NCBI RefSeq assembly: GCF_041081105.1
Contig: NZ_CP163528.1
Span: 1,364,001 to 1,428,000, forward strand
Source of the DNA: Promicromonospora sp. Populi
GTDB taxonomy: Bacteria; Actinomycetota; Actinomycetes; Actinomycetales; Cellulomonadaceae
DNA: 64,000 bases
Reading direction: 5' to 3'
Under the pieces are notes generated by a model. That model made no database searches, was not told where the DNA came from, and worked only from the letters and a program-made list of their open reading frames with translations. Position numbers and translations under genes: made by a program. Positions 17,388 to 31,683 of this stretch are shown here, one piece after another (within the stretch, counting starts at the first letter, position 1; every line of letters starts with the position of its first letter).

Positions 17388-19087
17388 CGCGCAGACCTTT
17401 CGAGCAGGGGGTTCGTGGACGGACCGTATCGCACGACCTCCAGGCCGAACTCCGCCAGGATCTCGGGCAGGAGCCGCACCACGTCGCGGTCCTTGTCCCG
17501 GTTCGCCTCGGACAGGTCCGCCCACGGCACGCCGATCATCGGGTGCACCCGGTTCTTGTCGTCCCGCACCGGTCCCGCCCGCCAGCCCTGCGCCACACGC
17601 ACCGACTCCCACAGGTCGTGCTCCGCCTCGGCCAGCTTGTCCAGCTCGGCGCCCTCGAACACCACCTCCGGGGCCCCGTCGCGCGGCGCGATGGTCGCAC
17701 CCATCCGCGCCAGGCGAGCGGGCAGGCCCACCACCCAGCCCCGGTTGGACGCCCGCAGGTCCTCGGACAGGTCCTCCCAGCGCACCATGGCGGGCACCTC
17801 GCCCCAGGCGACGCCCCGCTCCAGCTGGTTGCGCAGGTACACGTGATGCACGGACCGCGCGATCCGCTCGTACATGTCGTCGTGCGCGCGGGCCTCCGCG
17901 CGCTCGACGTCGGCGAGCAGGCCGCGCACGGTCACGGTCCGCAGCCGCCCGTCGAGGTTGTCGAGCACCCGCGAGGCCTCGGTGCCGAAGGCACCGGTCA
18001 GCCCCGCCAGGCCGTCGAGCAGCAGCACGAGCGACCCGGGGCCGCCGTGCCACAGCTTCGTAGCGGTGAGCGCGACCCGCAGGGATGCCCCCTCGTCGGC
18101 GTGGCACACGTACACGGTGTCCGGCGCCGCGGCGCCCCCACGCCCGGGCTCCGGCGCGACCCGCAGCTCGATCTTCTCGGCGACCGGCGACCACCGGGCG
18201 CGCAGCTCCGCGACCACCTCGACGGCGTCGTCGGCCAGCAGGTCGACCACCAGCCGCACGCGGTCGCCGGCGAGCTCCCACTCGCGCGCCAGGCCCACCA
18301 CCAGCGCCTTGGCGAACTCGCCCGAACCGATCACCAGCACGTGCGTCGCCGTGGCGGGCCCGCCCGGGCCGTCCAGGATCCGCCGCACCTCGCGCACCGC
18401 GAGCGCCTGGGCGGCGATCACGTCGAGCGTGAAGAAGTCGACGCCCGGCTCGGCGCAGCTGAGGTGCCGCGCCTGGAGCGCTATGCCGAGGTCGGGGTCG
18501 CTGACGTGGGCGTACAGCCGCTCGGGGCCCTTGCCCGCGCGGCGCACGATGTTCTCCGCCTCGGCCACGGTCAGCACGTTGGCGGTTGCGTCGGTGGTGT
18601 CGTCGCCGCACGCGTACAGCACGGTCGCGCCGGTGAGGCCGACGGCGGGCAGGCCCTCGGCGTCCGCGGCGCGCAGGACCCGGTGGCCGGCCTCCTGCAG
18701 CGCGGCCGTGACGGTGTCCGCGGCGCCGGTCTGTCCGACGACGATGGCGTGCCCCCGGGCGCGCCGGTCCCTGAACCGGCGGATCTCGCCGGTGAACAGG
18801 GCGCGTGCCGCCTCGAACAGCGCGTAGACGGCAGTGCCCGGTGCGAGGAACCGCGCGACCTGAAGCTGCCAGGAGAGCGGGCCGCCGCCGCTGGCCGGGT
18901 CGGCGCCCATCACGAAGAGCTGCAGGTCGTGGTAGACGACGTCGTACCAGGTGCGGCCCGGGACGTGCGTGGTGTCGAGCGTGAGGCCCCACCACCCGAG
19001 GCCGAGCGAGACCACTACCAGGACGGCGAACCCGAGGCGGGTCCAGGGAAAGGAGGCGCGAGACACGAGAAGGAACAATAGCGACAT
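17384..19087 (-). CDS. Membrane protein with two TrkA/RCK-like Rossmann folds and a C-terminal RyR domain
   Basis: A 567-residue protein. Two hydrophobic segments (about residues 14-37 and 79-97) flank a 40-residue loop containing LQLFVMG and PLSWQLQVARFLAP. A first nucleotide-binding fold begins at HAIVVGQTGAADTV (about 113) and a second at THVLVIGSGEFAKALVVGLA (about 248). The C-terminal segment 485-544 (EHDLWESVRVAQGW, GPVRDDKNRVHP, RDKDRDVVRLLPEIL) matches the RyR repeat known from ryanodine receptors and some prokaryotic proteins. The layout resembles a two-helix ion channel with cytoplasmic ligand-sensing domains, but the loop has no K+ filter signature. Function is unproven. It is coupled to the downstream SDR gene. 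Confidence 0.75.
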   Translation of the reverse strand: MSLLFLLVSRASFPWTRLGFAVLVVVSLGLGWWGLTLDTTHVPGRTWYDVVYHDLQLFVMGADPASGGGPLSWQLQVARFLAPGTAVYALFEAARALFTGEIRRFRDRRARGHAIVVGQTGAADTVTAALQEAGHRVLRAADAEGLPAVGLTGATVLYACGDDTTDATANVLTVAEAENIVRRAGKGPERLYAHVSDPDLGIALQARHLSCAEPGVDFFTLDVIAAQALAVREVRRILDGPGGPATATHVLVIGSGEFAKALVVGLAREWELAGDRVRLVVDLLADDAVEVVAELRARWSPVAEKIELRVAPEPGRGGAAAPDTVYVCHADEGASLRVALTATKLWHGGPGSLVLLLDGLAGLTGAFGTEASRVLDNLDGRLRTVTVRGLLADVERAEARAHDDMYERIARSVHHVYLRNQLERGVAWGEVPAMVRWEDLSEDLRASNRGWVVGLPARLARMGATIAPRDGAPEVVFEGAELDKLAEAEHDLWESVRVAQGWRAGPVRDDKNRVHPMIGVPWADLSEANRDKDRDVVRLLPEILAEFGLEVVRYGPSTNPLLERSAR

Positions 19088-19132
19088 CTACCCCAGCGCC
19101 TCGTCGCCCGGCCAAGGTCCGGGACACGAGAA

Positions 19133-19189
19133 GGCCCGGACTCCCGCAAGGGGGTCCGGACCCGTTCGTGCGGCCGGCGCTGCCGGCCG
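19133..19189 (-). terminator. Tandem hairpins after pyk
   Basis: Two stems follow the pyk stop: 19171-19189 (CGGCCGGC-gct-GCCGGCCG) and 19133-19162 (about 12 pairs with one mismatch, followed by TTCT). Together they form a probable intrinsic terminator that separates pyk from the RyR gene. Confidence 0.75.
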
Positions 19190-19195
19190 TCCACT

Positions 19196-20632
19196 TCAGT
19201 TGGTGCTGTACCCGTCGACGTGCGAACCGATGCGGTGCACCAGGATCGAGTTCGTGGTGCCCGGCACGCCGACCGGCGCACCCGAGACCACAACCACCAG
19301 GTCGCCCTTCTCGGCGAGGCCCTGCTTCTGCAGGGTCAGGTCCACCTGGTCGACCATCGCGTCGACGTTGTCGACCTTCGGCACCAGGTACTCGGTGGTA
19401 CCCCAGGTCAGGGCGAGCGTGTTGGCGACGTCCTGCTCCGGCGTGAAGGCGAGCAGCGGGATGGACGAGCGCAGGCGGGACATCCGGCGGGCGGAGTCAC
19501 CGGACTGCGTGAACGTGACGAGGTACTTGACCCCGAGCGTCTCGCCGATCTCGGCCGCGGCGCGGGTGATGGCGCCACCGCGGGTGTGCGGGGTCGAGCC
19601 GAGCGGCGCGATGCGCTCCCGGCCTGCCTCCTCCGTGGCCTCGATGATCCGGGCCATGGTCTCCACGGTGAGGATCGGGTAGTCGCCCACCGAGGTCTCA
19701 CCGGACAGCATCACGGCGTCGGCGCCGTCGAGCACCGCGTTGGCGCAGTCCGACGCCTCGGCGCGGGTCGGCGTGGGCGACGTCGTCATCGACTCGAGCA
19801 CCTGCGTGGCGACGATGACCGGCTTGGCGTTACGCCGCGCCATCTCGACGATGCGCTTCTGCACGAGCGGCACCTGCTCCAGCGGCATCTCGACCGCGAG
19901 GTCGCCACGCGCCACCATGACGCCGTCGAACGCCGCGATGATCTCGCTGAGGTTCTCCACCGCCTGCGGCTTCTCGATCTTGGCGATGACGGGGACCGTG
20001 CGGCCCTCCTCCTCCATCACGCGGCGGACGTCCTCGTAGTCCTTGGCGGACCGCACGAACGACAGCGCGATGAAGTCGGTGCCGAGCTGGAGCGCCCAGC
20101 GCAGGTCGGCCTCGTCCTTGTCGGACAGGGCAGGCACGGAGACCGCGACGCCGGGCAGGTTGATGCCCTTGTTGTTCGAGACGGGCCCGGGGACCTCGAC
20201 CTCGGTGATGACACGCGGCCCCTCGACGGCGGTGACGCGCACGCGCACCTTGCCGTCGTCGATCAGCAGCGGGTCGCCGACCTTGGCGTCGTTCGGCAGC
20301 CCCTTGTGGGTCGTCGAGACGATCTCCCGCGTACCGTCGATGTCCTCGGTGGTGATGATGAACGTGTCACCCTTGTTCAGGAAGTGCTTCTCGTCCCCCG
20401 CGAACCGGCCGAGCCGGATCTTGGGGCCCTGCAGGTCGACCAGGATGGCGACCGACTTGCCCGCCTCCTTGGCGGCCTCTCGCACGTTGCGGTAGACGGC
20501 CGCGTGCGCCTCCTGCTCGCCGTGGCTGCGGTTGATCCGCGCCACGTTCATGCCGGCGTCTACGAGCTCCCGAAGTTTTTCGGGGCTCTCTGTGGCGGGT
20601 CCGATGGTGCACACGATCTTGGCTCTGCGCAT
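19196..20632 (-). CDS. pyk: Pyruvate kinase
   Basis: A 478-residue glycolytic enzyme converting phosphoenolpyruvate and ADP to pyruvate and ATP. It has the expected N-terminal barrel start (RRAKIVCTIGPATESPEKL), VDLQGPKIRLGRF, the active-site Lys strand IAKIEKPQAVENL, the metal site VMVARGDLAVEM, and the C-terminal regulatory domain ending in GTTNSILVHRIG. Length is normal and no key residue is missing. The start at 20632 lies six bases after a TAGGCT -10 box, with GGAG in the spacer; the mRNA is therefore leaderless or nearly so. The gene is bounded by its own promoter and a tandem-hairpin terminator. Confidence 0.97.
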   Translation of the reverse strand: MRRAKIVCTIGPATESPEKLRELVDAGMNVARINRSHGEQEAHAAVYRNVREAAKEAGKSVAILVDLQGPKIRLGRFAGDEKHFLNKGDTFIITTEDIDGTREIVSTTHKGLPNDAKVGDPLLIDDGKVRVRVTAVEGPRVITEVEVPGPVSNNKGINLPGVAVSVPALSDKDEADLRWALQLGTDFIALSFVRSAKDYEDVRRVMEEEGRTVPVIAKIEKPQAVENLSEIIAAFDGVMVARGDLAVEMPLEQVPLVQKRIVEMARRNAKPVIVATQVLESMTTSPTPTRAEASDCANAVLDGADAVMLSGETSVGDYPILTVETMARIIEATEEAGRERIAPLGSTPHTRGGAITRAAAEIGETLGVKYLVTFTQSGDSARRMSRLRSSIPLLAFTPEQDVANTLALTWGTTEYLVPKVDNVDAMVDQVDLTLQKQGLAEKGDLVVVVSGAPVGVPGTTNSILVHRIGSHVDGYSTN

Positions 20633-20638
20633 GTCTCC

Positions 20639-20644
20639 AGCCTA
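20639..20644 (-). promoter_or_regulatory. -10 box upstream of pyk
   Basis: TAGGCT, six bases, then ATG at 20632. Predicted leaderless transcript. Confidence 0.6.
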
Positions 20645-20703
20645 GGCACGTTGGGCGCGGTGGCGCCCTGTGGGGGTGTACAACTCCCGGTGAAGTTCTC
20701 GGG

Positions 20704-22174
20704 TCACGATCGCAGAGCGAACGTGCGCGGACGCACCGGGGCGGGCAGCTCGGTGCTGCCCTGCAGGTAGGTGTCGGCCGCGGCAGCCGCGGCGCGGCCC
20801 TCCGCGATGGCCCACACGATGAGGGACTGTCCGCGGCCGGCATCGCCGGCGACGAACACGCCCGGCAGGCTTGCAGCGTAGTCCTCGCCGCGGGCCACCA
20901 GGCCACGCTCGGTGATCTCGATGCCGGTCTGCTCCTCCAGCACCCCGGTCTCGGGACCGGTGAAGCCCATGGCCACGAGCACGAGGTCCGCGGGGATCTC
21001 GTGCTCCGTGCCCGGGGTCGCGGCACGACGGCCGTCGGGCAGGTACTGGGTCTCGGCGACCCGGAGGGCCCGGACGTTGCCGTCGGCGTCCGGCAGGAAC
21101 TCGACCGTTGAGGCCAGGTACGTGCGCTCGCCGCCCTCCTCGTGCGAGGTCGAGACCTCGAACAGGATCGGGTCGGTGGGCCAGGGCTGGTTCGCCGCGC
21201 GCTCGACCGGCGGCTTCTTGCCGATCGCCAGCGTGGTGACGCTCGCGGCGCCCTGGCGCAGCGCGGTGCCGAGGCAGTCCGAGCCGGTGTCGCCGCCGCC
21301 AATGATGACCACGTGCTTGCCGGCCGCCGACGGCGCCCCCTCCGGGAGCACCTCCGGGGTGCCCGCCTCGGCCGCGTGGTTGGCGGGGGTCAGGTAGTCC
21401 ATCGCGAAGTGGATGCCGGCCAGGTCCCGCCCGGGCAGGGGCAGGTCGCGCGGCACGGTGGCGCCGGTGGCGACGACGACGGCGTCGAACCGGCGACGCA
21501 GGGCGTCCCAGCTCATGTCCTCGCCGATCGTGACACCCGCGCGGAAGCGCGTCCCCTCGGCCTCCATCTGCGCCAGGCGGCGGTCGATGTGGTGCTTCTC
21601 GAGCTTGAAGTCGGGGATGCCGTAGCGCAGCAGGCCGCCGATGGCGGGGTCCCGCTCGTAGACGACGACGGTGTGCCCGGCGCGTGTCAGCTGCTGCGCC
21701 GCGGCAAGGCCCGCGGGGCCCGAGCCGACGACGGCGACCGTGGAGCCCGTCAGGCGCTCCGGCACGTGCGGCGTGACCAGGCCGCGGGCGAACGCCTCGT
21801 CGATGATGGAGACCTCGACGTTCTTGATCGTCACCGCGGGCTGGTTGATGCTCAGCACGCAGGACGACTCGCAGGGCGCCGGGCACACCCGCCCGGTGAA
21901 CTCCGGGAAGTTGTTCGTCGCGTGCAGGCGGTCGATGGCGTCGCCCCACTGCCCGCGCCAGACCAGGTCGTTCCAGTCCGGGATCAGGTTGCCCAGCGGG
22001 CAGCCCTGGTGGCAGAACGGCACGCCGCAGTCCATGCAGCGGCCCGCCTGCTCCTTCAGGAACGGCTGGCCCTCCGCGCGGTGCGCGTGGGTGTCCTTCC
22101 AGTCCCGCAGACGCACCTCGACGGGCCGGTTCGGCGGGAGCTCCCGCTCGGTGACCTTGAGAAATCCTCTGGGG

Positions 22175-22182
<8 letters not shown>
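20704..22182 (-). CDS. gltD: Glutamate synthase (NADPH), small subunit
   Basis: A 492-residue iron-sulfur flavoprotein that passes electrons from NADPH to the large subunit. The N-terminal Cys clusters for two [4Fe-4S] centres are visible ([20 protein letters not shown] and CPAPCESSC). An FAD site follows ([17 protein letters not shown]), then the NADPH fold ([19 protein letters not shown]), and the C-terminal FAD element ending [19 protein letters not shown]. The start is GTG 22182, with the strong site GGAGG six bases upstream inside the end of gltB; the two genes overlap by eight bases. An in-frame extension to 22284 is only open frame within gltB. Confidence 0.97.
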
Positions 22183-26746
<4,564 letters not shown>

Positions 26747-26860
26747 GGGTCCTCACAGGCACCCGGCCGCAGCCGAGCGCAGATCCTTGCGGTGGTCCGG
26801 GACGACGGCGGCCCGGTCGGTCAGGGGCTCGTCGTCCGGTGGTCCCGGCGGTCGTGCCCC

Positions 26861-27929
26861 TCAGGTGCGCGCGGAGGTGTCCGCGTCGGACTCCTCCACT
26901 GCTGCTGTCTTGCCTTCCTCCGGCTCGGCAGCTGCCTCGTCGGTCTCTTCACCTTCTGCTGGGTCAGGCTCCGGCCCGGCCTCACCTACGGCCGGCGGAT
27001 GATCCTCCGTTGGCCTGGGCCGCACCGACTCCTCCCGGGTGGGGAACCTGCGAGCCAGCACTATCGAGACCACCAGAGCTGCCAGTCCCAGGAGGACCGA
27101 GGTCCAGACGTTGAGGCGGAGCCCCAGCACCTGTTCCGCATCGTCGATGCGAAGCATCTCGATCCAGACCCGTCCGAGAGTGTAGAACAGGACGTACGCC
27201 CAGAATACCCGCCCATGACCCAACTTGAACCGACGGTCTAGATAGAGCAGAACTCCGGCCATCACCAGGTTCCACAGGAGTTCATACAGGAAGGTCGGGT
27301 GGAAGAGGGTGCCCTCCGGGTACGCCACGCCGGTGGCGGGGTTCGCGACCAGGTACTCGGCGTCGATCCGCAGGCCCCAGGGCAGCTCGGTGGGCTGCCC
27401 GTACAGCTCCTGGTTGAACCAGTTGCCTCAGCCGGCCCACGGCCTGCGCGACCAGCAAGCCGGGCGCCACGGCGTCGGCGAAGGACGAGAAGCGAACCCC
27501 CTGGCGGCGGCAGCCGATCCACGCGCCGACGGCGCCGAGCGCCACCGCGCCCCAGATGCCGAGGCCACCCTCCCAGACGTAGAGCGCCGCGACGGGATCG
27601 CCTCCGCCCGAGAAGTTCTCGCCGAAGTACCGGTCGGGCGACGAGAGCACGTGGTAGATCCGGCCGCCGACGATGCCGAACGGCACCGCCCAGAAGGCGA
27701 TCTCCAGCACGTCGTCGGGGTTGCCCCCGCGCGCCTTCCACCGCCGCGCGGTCATCCAGAGCGCGATGACGATGCCAGCGAGGATCGCGAGCGCGTACGC
27801 GCGCAGCGGGAAGATCCCGAGGTACCAGGTGTGCTCGGGCGGGCTGGGGATCTCGGTGGCCAGAGCGGCCGGCAACACAGCGGACAGCTCAGCGGGCACG
27901 GAGGCCTGCAGGGCGGTCAGCAGCGTCAC
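26861..27929 (-). pseudogene. lgt: Prolipoprotein diacylglyceryl transferase, frameshifted
   Basis: Two overlapping reading frames together encode a normal Lgt, about 355 residues if repaired. The first (GTG 27929 onward) gives the membrane N-terminus: LGIFPLRAYALAIL, VGGRIYHVLSSP and FADAVAPGLLVAQAVGR. The second gives LFHPTFLYELLWNL, YVLFYTLGRVWIE and a Glu-rich C-terminal tail. One extra base near 27428 breaks the Lgt signature GRxGNxxN; without it the minus strand would read GRLGNWFNQELYG. Lgt attaches diacylglycerol to lipobox cysteines. Either the gene is inactive or the sequence has an indel. GTG 27929 overlaps the trpA stop (GTGA). Confidence 0.85.
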
Positions 27930-28885
27930 GGGGCCTCTCCGGAGGTTGTCGTCGGGCCGGCGGCCGGGTCGGCGGGCAAGTCGGCGGGCGCGGTAGCGCG
28001 TGCCGACCGTACCCCGGCCGCCAGGTCCTCCGTCAACGCGGCCAGATTTCTGAGACGGGCCGCCCACTCGTCGTCTCGCACCGGGCCCTCGGGCACCAGC
28101 CCGTCCGACAGGAGCTGCCGCACCAGGGCCGAGCCGACGATGACGCCGTCGGCATACCGGCCCACCTGTGCGGCCTGGGCGCCGGTCGAGACGCCGATCC
28201 CGACACAGACGTTGGTCGCGCCGGCGGCGCGCGTGTCGGCCACGAGGCGCTCCGCGTGCGAGCCGACCTCGGACCGGATCCCCGTCACGCCCATCAAGGA
28301 GGCCGCGTAGACGAACCCGCGCGACGCATTCACCGTGAGCCGCAGGCGCTCCGTGGTCGAGCTGGGGGCGACCAGGAACACCCGGTCCAGCCCGCCCGCA
28401 CCACCGTGCGCGTCGCTCGCCGCGAGCCAGTCCGCGGCCTCGTCCGGAATGAGGTCGGGGGTGATCAGGCCGACGCCGCCCGACGCCGTCAGGTCGCGCG
28501 CGAACGCGTCCGGCCCGTACTTGAGCACCAGGTTCCAGTACGTCATGACCACCACCGGGACCTGCGGCGCGTAGTCGGTCAGCTCGCGCAGCACCCGGAA
28601 CACGTCGTGCACGCGGACGCCCGCGTCGAGCGCGCCCTGCGCCGCAGCCTGGACCACTGGACCGTCCAGCACGGGGTCGGTGTACGGGAGGCCGAGCTCG
28701 ATGATGTCGACGCCGTGGTCGACGAGCGTCTTGAGCGCCTCGATCGACCGGTCCACCGTCGGGAAGCCGACGGGCAGGTAGCCCACCAGGGCTGGCCGGT
28801 TCTCCTGCTCGCGCAGGCGGGCGATCAGGTCGCCCGTGCTCAGTCCCGTCTGCGGCCCGGTGGCCGGCTCTGTCACTGTGCTCAT
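27926..28885 (-). CDS. trpA: Tryptophan synthase alpha subunit
   Basis: A 319-residue TIM barrel cleaving indole-3-glycerol phosphate to indole. Catalytic Glu and Asp lie in [16 protein letters not shown]; other marks are [12 protein letters not shown] and [14 protein letters not shown], which forms the phosphate loop. The first 15 residues ([14 protein letters not shown]) and the last 40 (Ala/Pro/Thr-rich) extend beyond the core. The start at 28885 overlaps the trpB stop as ATGA and its own stop overlaps the lgt start, so trpB-trpA-lgt is a tightly coupled unit. Confidence 0.96.
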   Translation of the reverse strand: MSTVTEPATGPQTGLSTGDLIARLREQENRPALVGYLPVGFPTVDRSIEALKTLVDHGVDIIELGLPYTDPVLDGPVVQAAAQGALDAGVRVHDVFRVLRELTDYAPQVPVVVMTYWNLVLKYGPDAFARDLTASGGVGLITPDLIPDEAADWLAASDAHGGAGGLDRVFLVAPSSTTERLRLTVNASRGFVYAASLMGVTGIRSEVGSHAERLVADTRAAGATNVCVGIGVSTGAQAAQVGRYADGVIVGSALVRQLLSDGLVPEGPVRDDEWAARLRNLAALTEDLAAGVRSARATAPADLPADPAAGPTTTSGEAP

Positions 28886-30177
28886 CCCCGGCCCTCCTGC
28901 CGCTCCAGCTCCTCGGCTGCGACGTTGTTGTCGCCGCCGTCCAGCAGCCCGAACCACCTGGCCGCCGTCGCCACGTCCTTGTCGCCTCGACCGGACAGGT
29001 TGACGAGGATCACCAGTGGCTCGCCGTCGGGCCCGGTGCGGCCCTGTTCCGCCGCCGCCTTGCCGATACGCAGCACCCCCGCGAGCGCGTGCGCCGACTC
29101 GATGGCCGGGATGATGCCCTCCGTGCGGCACAGCAGGCGGAACGCCTCCATTGCCTCGTCGTCGGTCACCGGCTCGTAGGTGGCGCGCCCGAGGTCGTGC
29201 AGCCAGGCGTGCGCCGGGCCGACGCTCGGGTAGTCCAGGCCCGCGGAGACCGAGTGGCTGGGCAGGGTCTGGCCGTCGTCGTCCTGCAGCAGGTACGACT
29301 TGGCGCCGTGCAGCACGCCCAGCGCTCCGCCGCTGAACCGGGCCGCGTGCCGGCCCGACTCGATGCCCTCGCCGCCGGCCTCGAAGCCGCGCAGCTCGAC
29401 GCTCTGCTCGTCGAGGAAGGCGTTGAAGATGCCCAGCGCATTGGACCCGCCGCCGACGCACGCAGCGACGACGTCGGGCAGGCGCCCGATACGCTCGTGG
29501 AGCTGCTCGCGCGCCTCCTCACCGATGATGCGGTGGAACTGGCGCACCATCTCGGGGAACGGGTGCGGGCCAGTGACGGTGCCCAGCAGGTAGTGCGTGG
29601 TCTCGACGTTCGCCACCCAGTCGCGCAGGGCCTCGTTGATCGCGTCCTTGAGGGTGCGCGAGCCGATCTTGACCGGCACCACCTCGGCGCCGAGCAGGCG
29701 CATGCGTGCCACGTTCAGGGCCTGCCGCCGGGTGTCCTCCTCGCCCATGTAGACCACGCACTCGAGGTCCATCAGGGCGGCCGCGGTCGCCGTGGCGACG
29801 CCGTGCTGGCCCGCCCCCGTCTCCGCGATGAGGCGCGTCTTGCCCATCCGCTTGACCAGCAGCGCCTGGCCCAGCACGTTGTTGATCTTGTGCGAGCCGG
29901 TGTGGTTCAGGTCCTCGCGCTTCAGGAAGACGCGGACCCCGCCGGACGCGCCGCCCGCGTGCGCGGCGAACCGCGGCACCTCGGTCAGCGGGCTCGGCCG
30001 GCCCGTGTACTCCCGGTGCAGCCGCTGCAGCTCGGCCGCGAACTCGGGGTCGTCGGCCGCCTTGCGGAACTCGGTGTCCAGCTCGTCGAGCGCGGCGATG
30101 AGCGCCTCGGGCACAAACCGCCCGCCGTACTGACCGAAGTACGGGCCGGAGACGTCGGAAAGCTTCACGGAGGTCAC
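28882..30177 (-). CDS. trpB: Tryptophan synthase beta subunit
   Basis: A 431-residue PLP enzyme joining indole and serine to tryptophan. The N-terminus has the TrpB1 form [17 protein letters not shown]. The PLP lysine lies in [15 protein letters not shown], the phosphate loop in [14 protein letters not shown], and [12 protein letters not shown] and [14 protein letters not shown] are conserved. Start GTG 30177 (VTSVKLSD) has AAGGG about eight bases upstream; GTG 30168 is an alternative with GAGG at similar distance. It begins 11 bases after trpC and overlaps trpA. Confidence 0.96.
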   Translation of the reverse strand: MTSVKLSDVSGPYFGQYGGRFVPEALIAALDELDTEFRKAADDPEFAAELQRLHREYTGRPSPLTEVPRFAAHAGGASGGVRVFLKREDLNHTGSHKINNVLGQALLVKRMGKTRLIAETGAGQHGVATATAAALMDLECVVYMGEEDTRRQALNVARMRLLGAEVVPVKIGSRTLKDAINEALRDWVANVETTHYLLGTVTGPHPFPEMVRQFHRIIGEEAREQLHERIGRLPDVVAACVGGGSNALGIFNAFLDEQSVELRGFEAGGEGIESGRHAARFSGGALGVLHGAKSYLLQDDDGQTLPSHSVSAGLDYPSVGPAHAWLHDLGRATYEPVTDDEAMEAFRLLCRTEGIIPAIESAHALAGVLRIGKAAAEQGRTGPDGEPLVILVNLSGRGDKDVATAARWFGLLDGGDNNVAAEELERQEGRG

Positions 30178-30188
30178 CTCGGATCCCT

Positions 30189-31004
30189 TCAAGCCGGACG
30201 GACGGACCGCAGCGACGGGTGGGAGCCCGCGGCGACGAGGTCGGCCACCGAGGCGCGCGGGGCGCCGTCGGTCACGAGCGCCTCGCCTACCAGGACGCCA
30301 TCGGCGCCGGCGCGGGCCATCTCCATCACGTCGTGCGGGCCGCGGATGCCGGACTCCGCGATCTTGATCACGTCGTCCGGGATGTGGTGGGCGAGGCTGC
30401 GGAACAGGCCGCGGTCCAGCTCCAGCGTCTTGAGGTTGCGGGCGTTGACGCCCACCACGCGCGCACCGGCGTCGACGGCCCGGCTGACCTCTTCCAGGTT
30501 GTGCGCCTCCACGAGGGCGGTCATGCCGAGCGAGTGCACGCGCTCCACGAGCGACTCCAGCACGGTCTGCTCCAGGGCGGCGACGATGATCAGCACCAGG
30601 TCGGCCCCGTGCGCTCGTGCCTCCCACACCTGGTAGGGCGTCACGACGAAGTCCTTGCGCAGCACCGGGACGTCCACCCGGCCGCGCACAGCGTCCAGGT
30701 CGGCCAGCGAGCCGTTGAACCGGCGCTGCTCGGTGAGCACCGAGATCGCGGACGCGCCGCCGGTCTCGTACTCGACGGCGAGCGCTGCCGGGTCGTCGAT
30801 CTGCGCGAGCGAGCCCTTGCTCGGGCTCGACCGCTTTACCTCGGCGATCACCGAGACGGCGTCCGCCTGCTTGAGGCGGCCGAGGCACTCGAGGGCCCCG
30901 GGCACCGCGGTGGCGCGCTCCTTGAGCGCGTCGAGAGGCACACGTGCCTCACGCTCCGCGAGGTCCTCACGAACCCCCGCGACGATGTCCTCCAGGACCG
31001 ACAT
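30189..31004 (-). CDS. trpC: Indole-3-glycerol phosphate synthase
   Basis: A 271-residue TIM barrel closing the indole ring, the step before tryptophan synthase. Signature pieces are [13 protein letters not shown] (catalytic Lys), [37 protein letters not shown] and [13 protein letters not shown]. The TrpF isomerase is not fused. The start at 31004 has GGGGAGG eight bases upstream. It is preceded by 244 bases without a gene, which hold a candidate promoter and a palindrome, so trpCBA-lgt may have its own control. Confidence 0.96.
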   Translation of the reverse strand: MSVLEDIVAGVREDLAEREARVPLDALKERATAVPGALECLGRLKQADAVSVIAEVKRSSPSKGSLAQIDDPAALAVEYETGGASAISVLTEQRRFNGSLADLDAVRGRVDVPVLRKDFVVTPYQVWEARAHGADLVLIIVAALEQTVLESLVERVHSLGMTALVEAHNLEEVSRAVDAGARVVGVNARNLKTLELDRGLFRSLAHHIPDDVIKIAESGIRGPHDVMEMARAGADGVLVGEALVTDGAPRASVADLVAAGSHPSLRSVRPA

Positions 31005-31092
31005 GTAATGAGCCTCCCCGTGCCTTTGCGCTGCCCTCGTCATGCACCTGACTACGCCTCGTACGCCTGCTGGGGACGTTCGCCCCATGGTC

Positions 31093-31126
31093 ATCGTAGG
31101 CGGATCGAAGGTGTGGTCCTGACCAC
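31093..31126 (-). promoter_or_regulatory. Candidate trpC promoter with palindromic operator
   Basis: TACGAT (31098-31093) is a good -10 box 89 bases before trpC. A perfect 14-base palindrome GTGGTC-CT-GACCAC (31113-31126) sits over the -35 position. A repressor could bind there. The rest of the 244-base gap is GC-rich with no gene. Confidence 0.5.
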
Positions 31127-31248
31127 TCCCGGACGGTGAGACGACGCCCCGTCAGATCCTGGGCCGGGAGTCGTCCGGGGATTGTCTGGACATTTCCTGG
31201 TCAGTTGGCAGGCCGGCGGCCGGGTCGGTGGCCGGGCCGCGGGACCGG

Positions 31249-31683
31249 TCAGAGCCAGGGGGTCAGATAAGGCTGCAGCCCAGGGAGGTTGCGCGCCACG
31301 AAGAACGCCAGCGCGACCCCGAGCGTGATCCAGCCCGCCGTGCTCGACAGGCCGCGGAAGGGCCGGCCGCGCGCGGCGGCCAGGAGCCAGGCCAGCCAGA
31401 TGACGACCAGCACGGGGGCGGTCACGGTCCACAGGGCGTTCGCGGACCAGGCACCCGCCAGGTCGAGGTGCGCCAGATCGTGCGTGGCACGCAGCCCCCC
31501 GCACAGCGGGCAGGCGAGGCCGGTCAGCTCCAGCAGCGGACAGAACCCGTACGAGCCGCGCGCGTGCGGGTCGCGCACCGCGAGCAGCAGCGTTGCCGCG
31601 CCGACCGCCGCACCAGTCAGCAGGGGCGCCCGCAGCGCCGAGCCGACGCCGGACCGGGCAGCCGCCTCAGGAATCGGGGCCAC
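31249..31683 (-). CDS. DUF2752 membrane protein
   Basis: A 144-residue protein with about three membrane helices. The family signature is GFCPLLELTGLACPLCGGLRATHDLAHLD: a CP pair, then CPxCGxxRA. The spaced cysteines suggest a metal or redox site, but no function is established for the family. It is the last of four small membrane-protein genes between trpE and trpC. Its start (ATG 31683) lies 17 bases inside the preceding gene, so it is translationally coupled. Confidence 0.85.
   Translation of the reverse strand: MAPIPEAAARSGVGSALRAPLLTGAAVGAATLLLAVRDPHARGSYGFCPLLELTGLACPLCGGLRATHDLAHLDLAGAWSANALWTVTAPVLVVIWLAWLLAAARGRPFRGLSSTAGWITLGVALAFFVARNLPGLQPYLTPWL

Noticed and set aside
27395..27460. 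Programmed frameshift in lgt
   Set aside because: No slippery run or stimulatory element is visible at the shift, and the site cuts the conserved signature; an indel is simpler.
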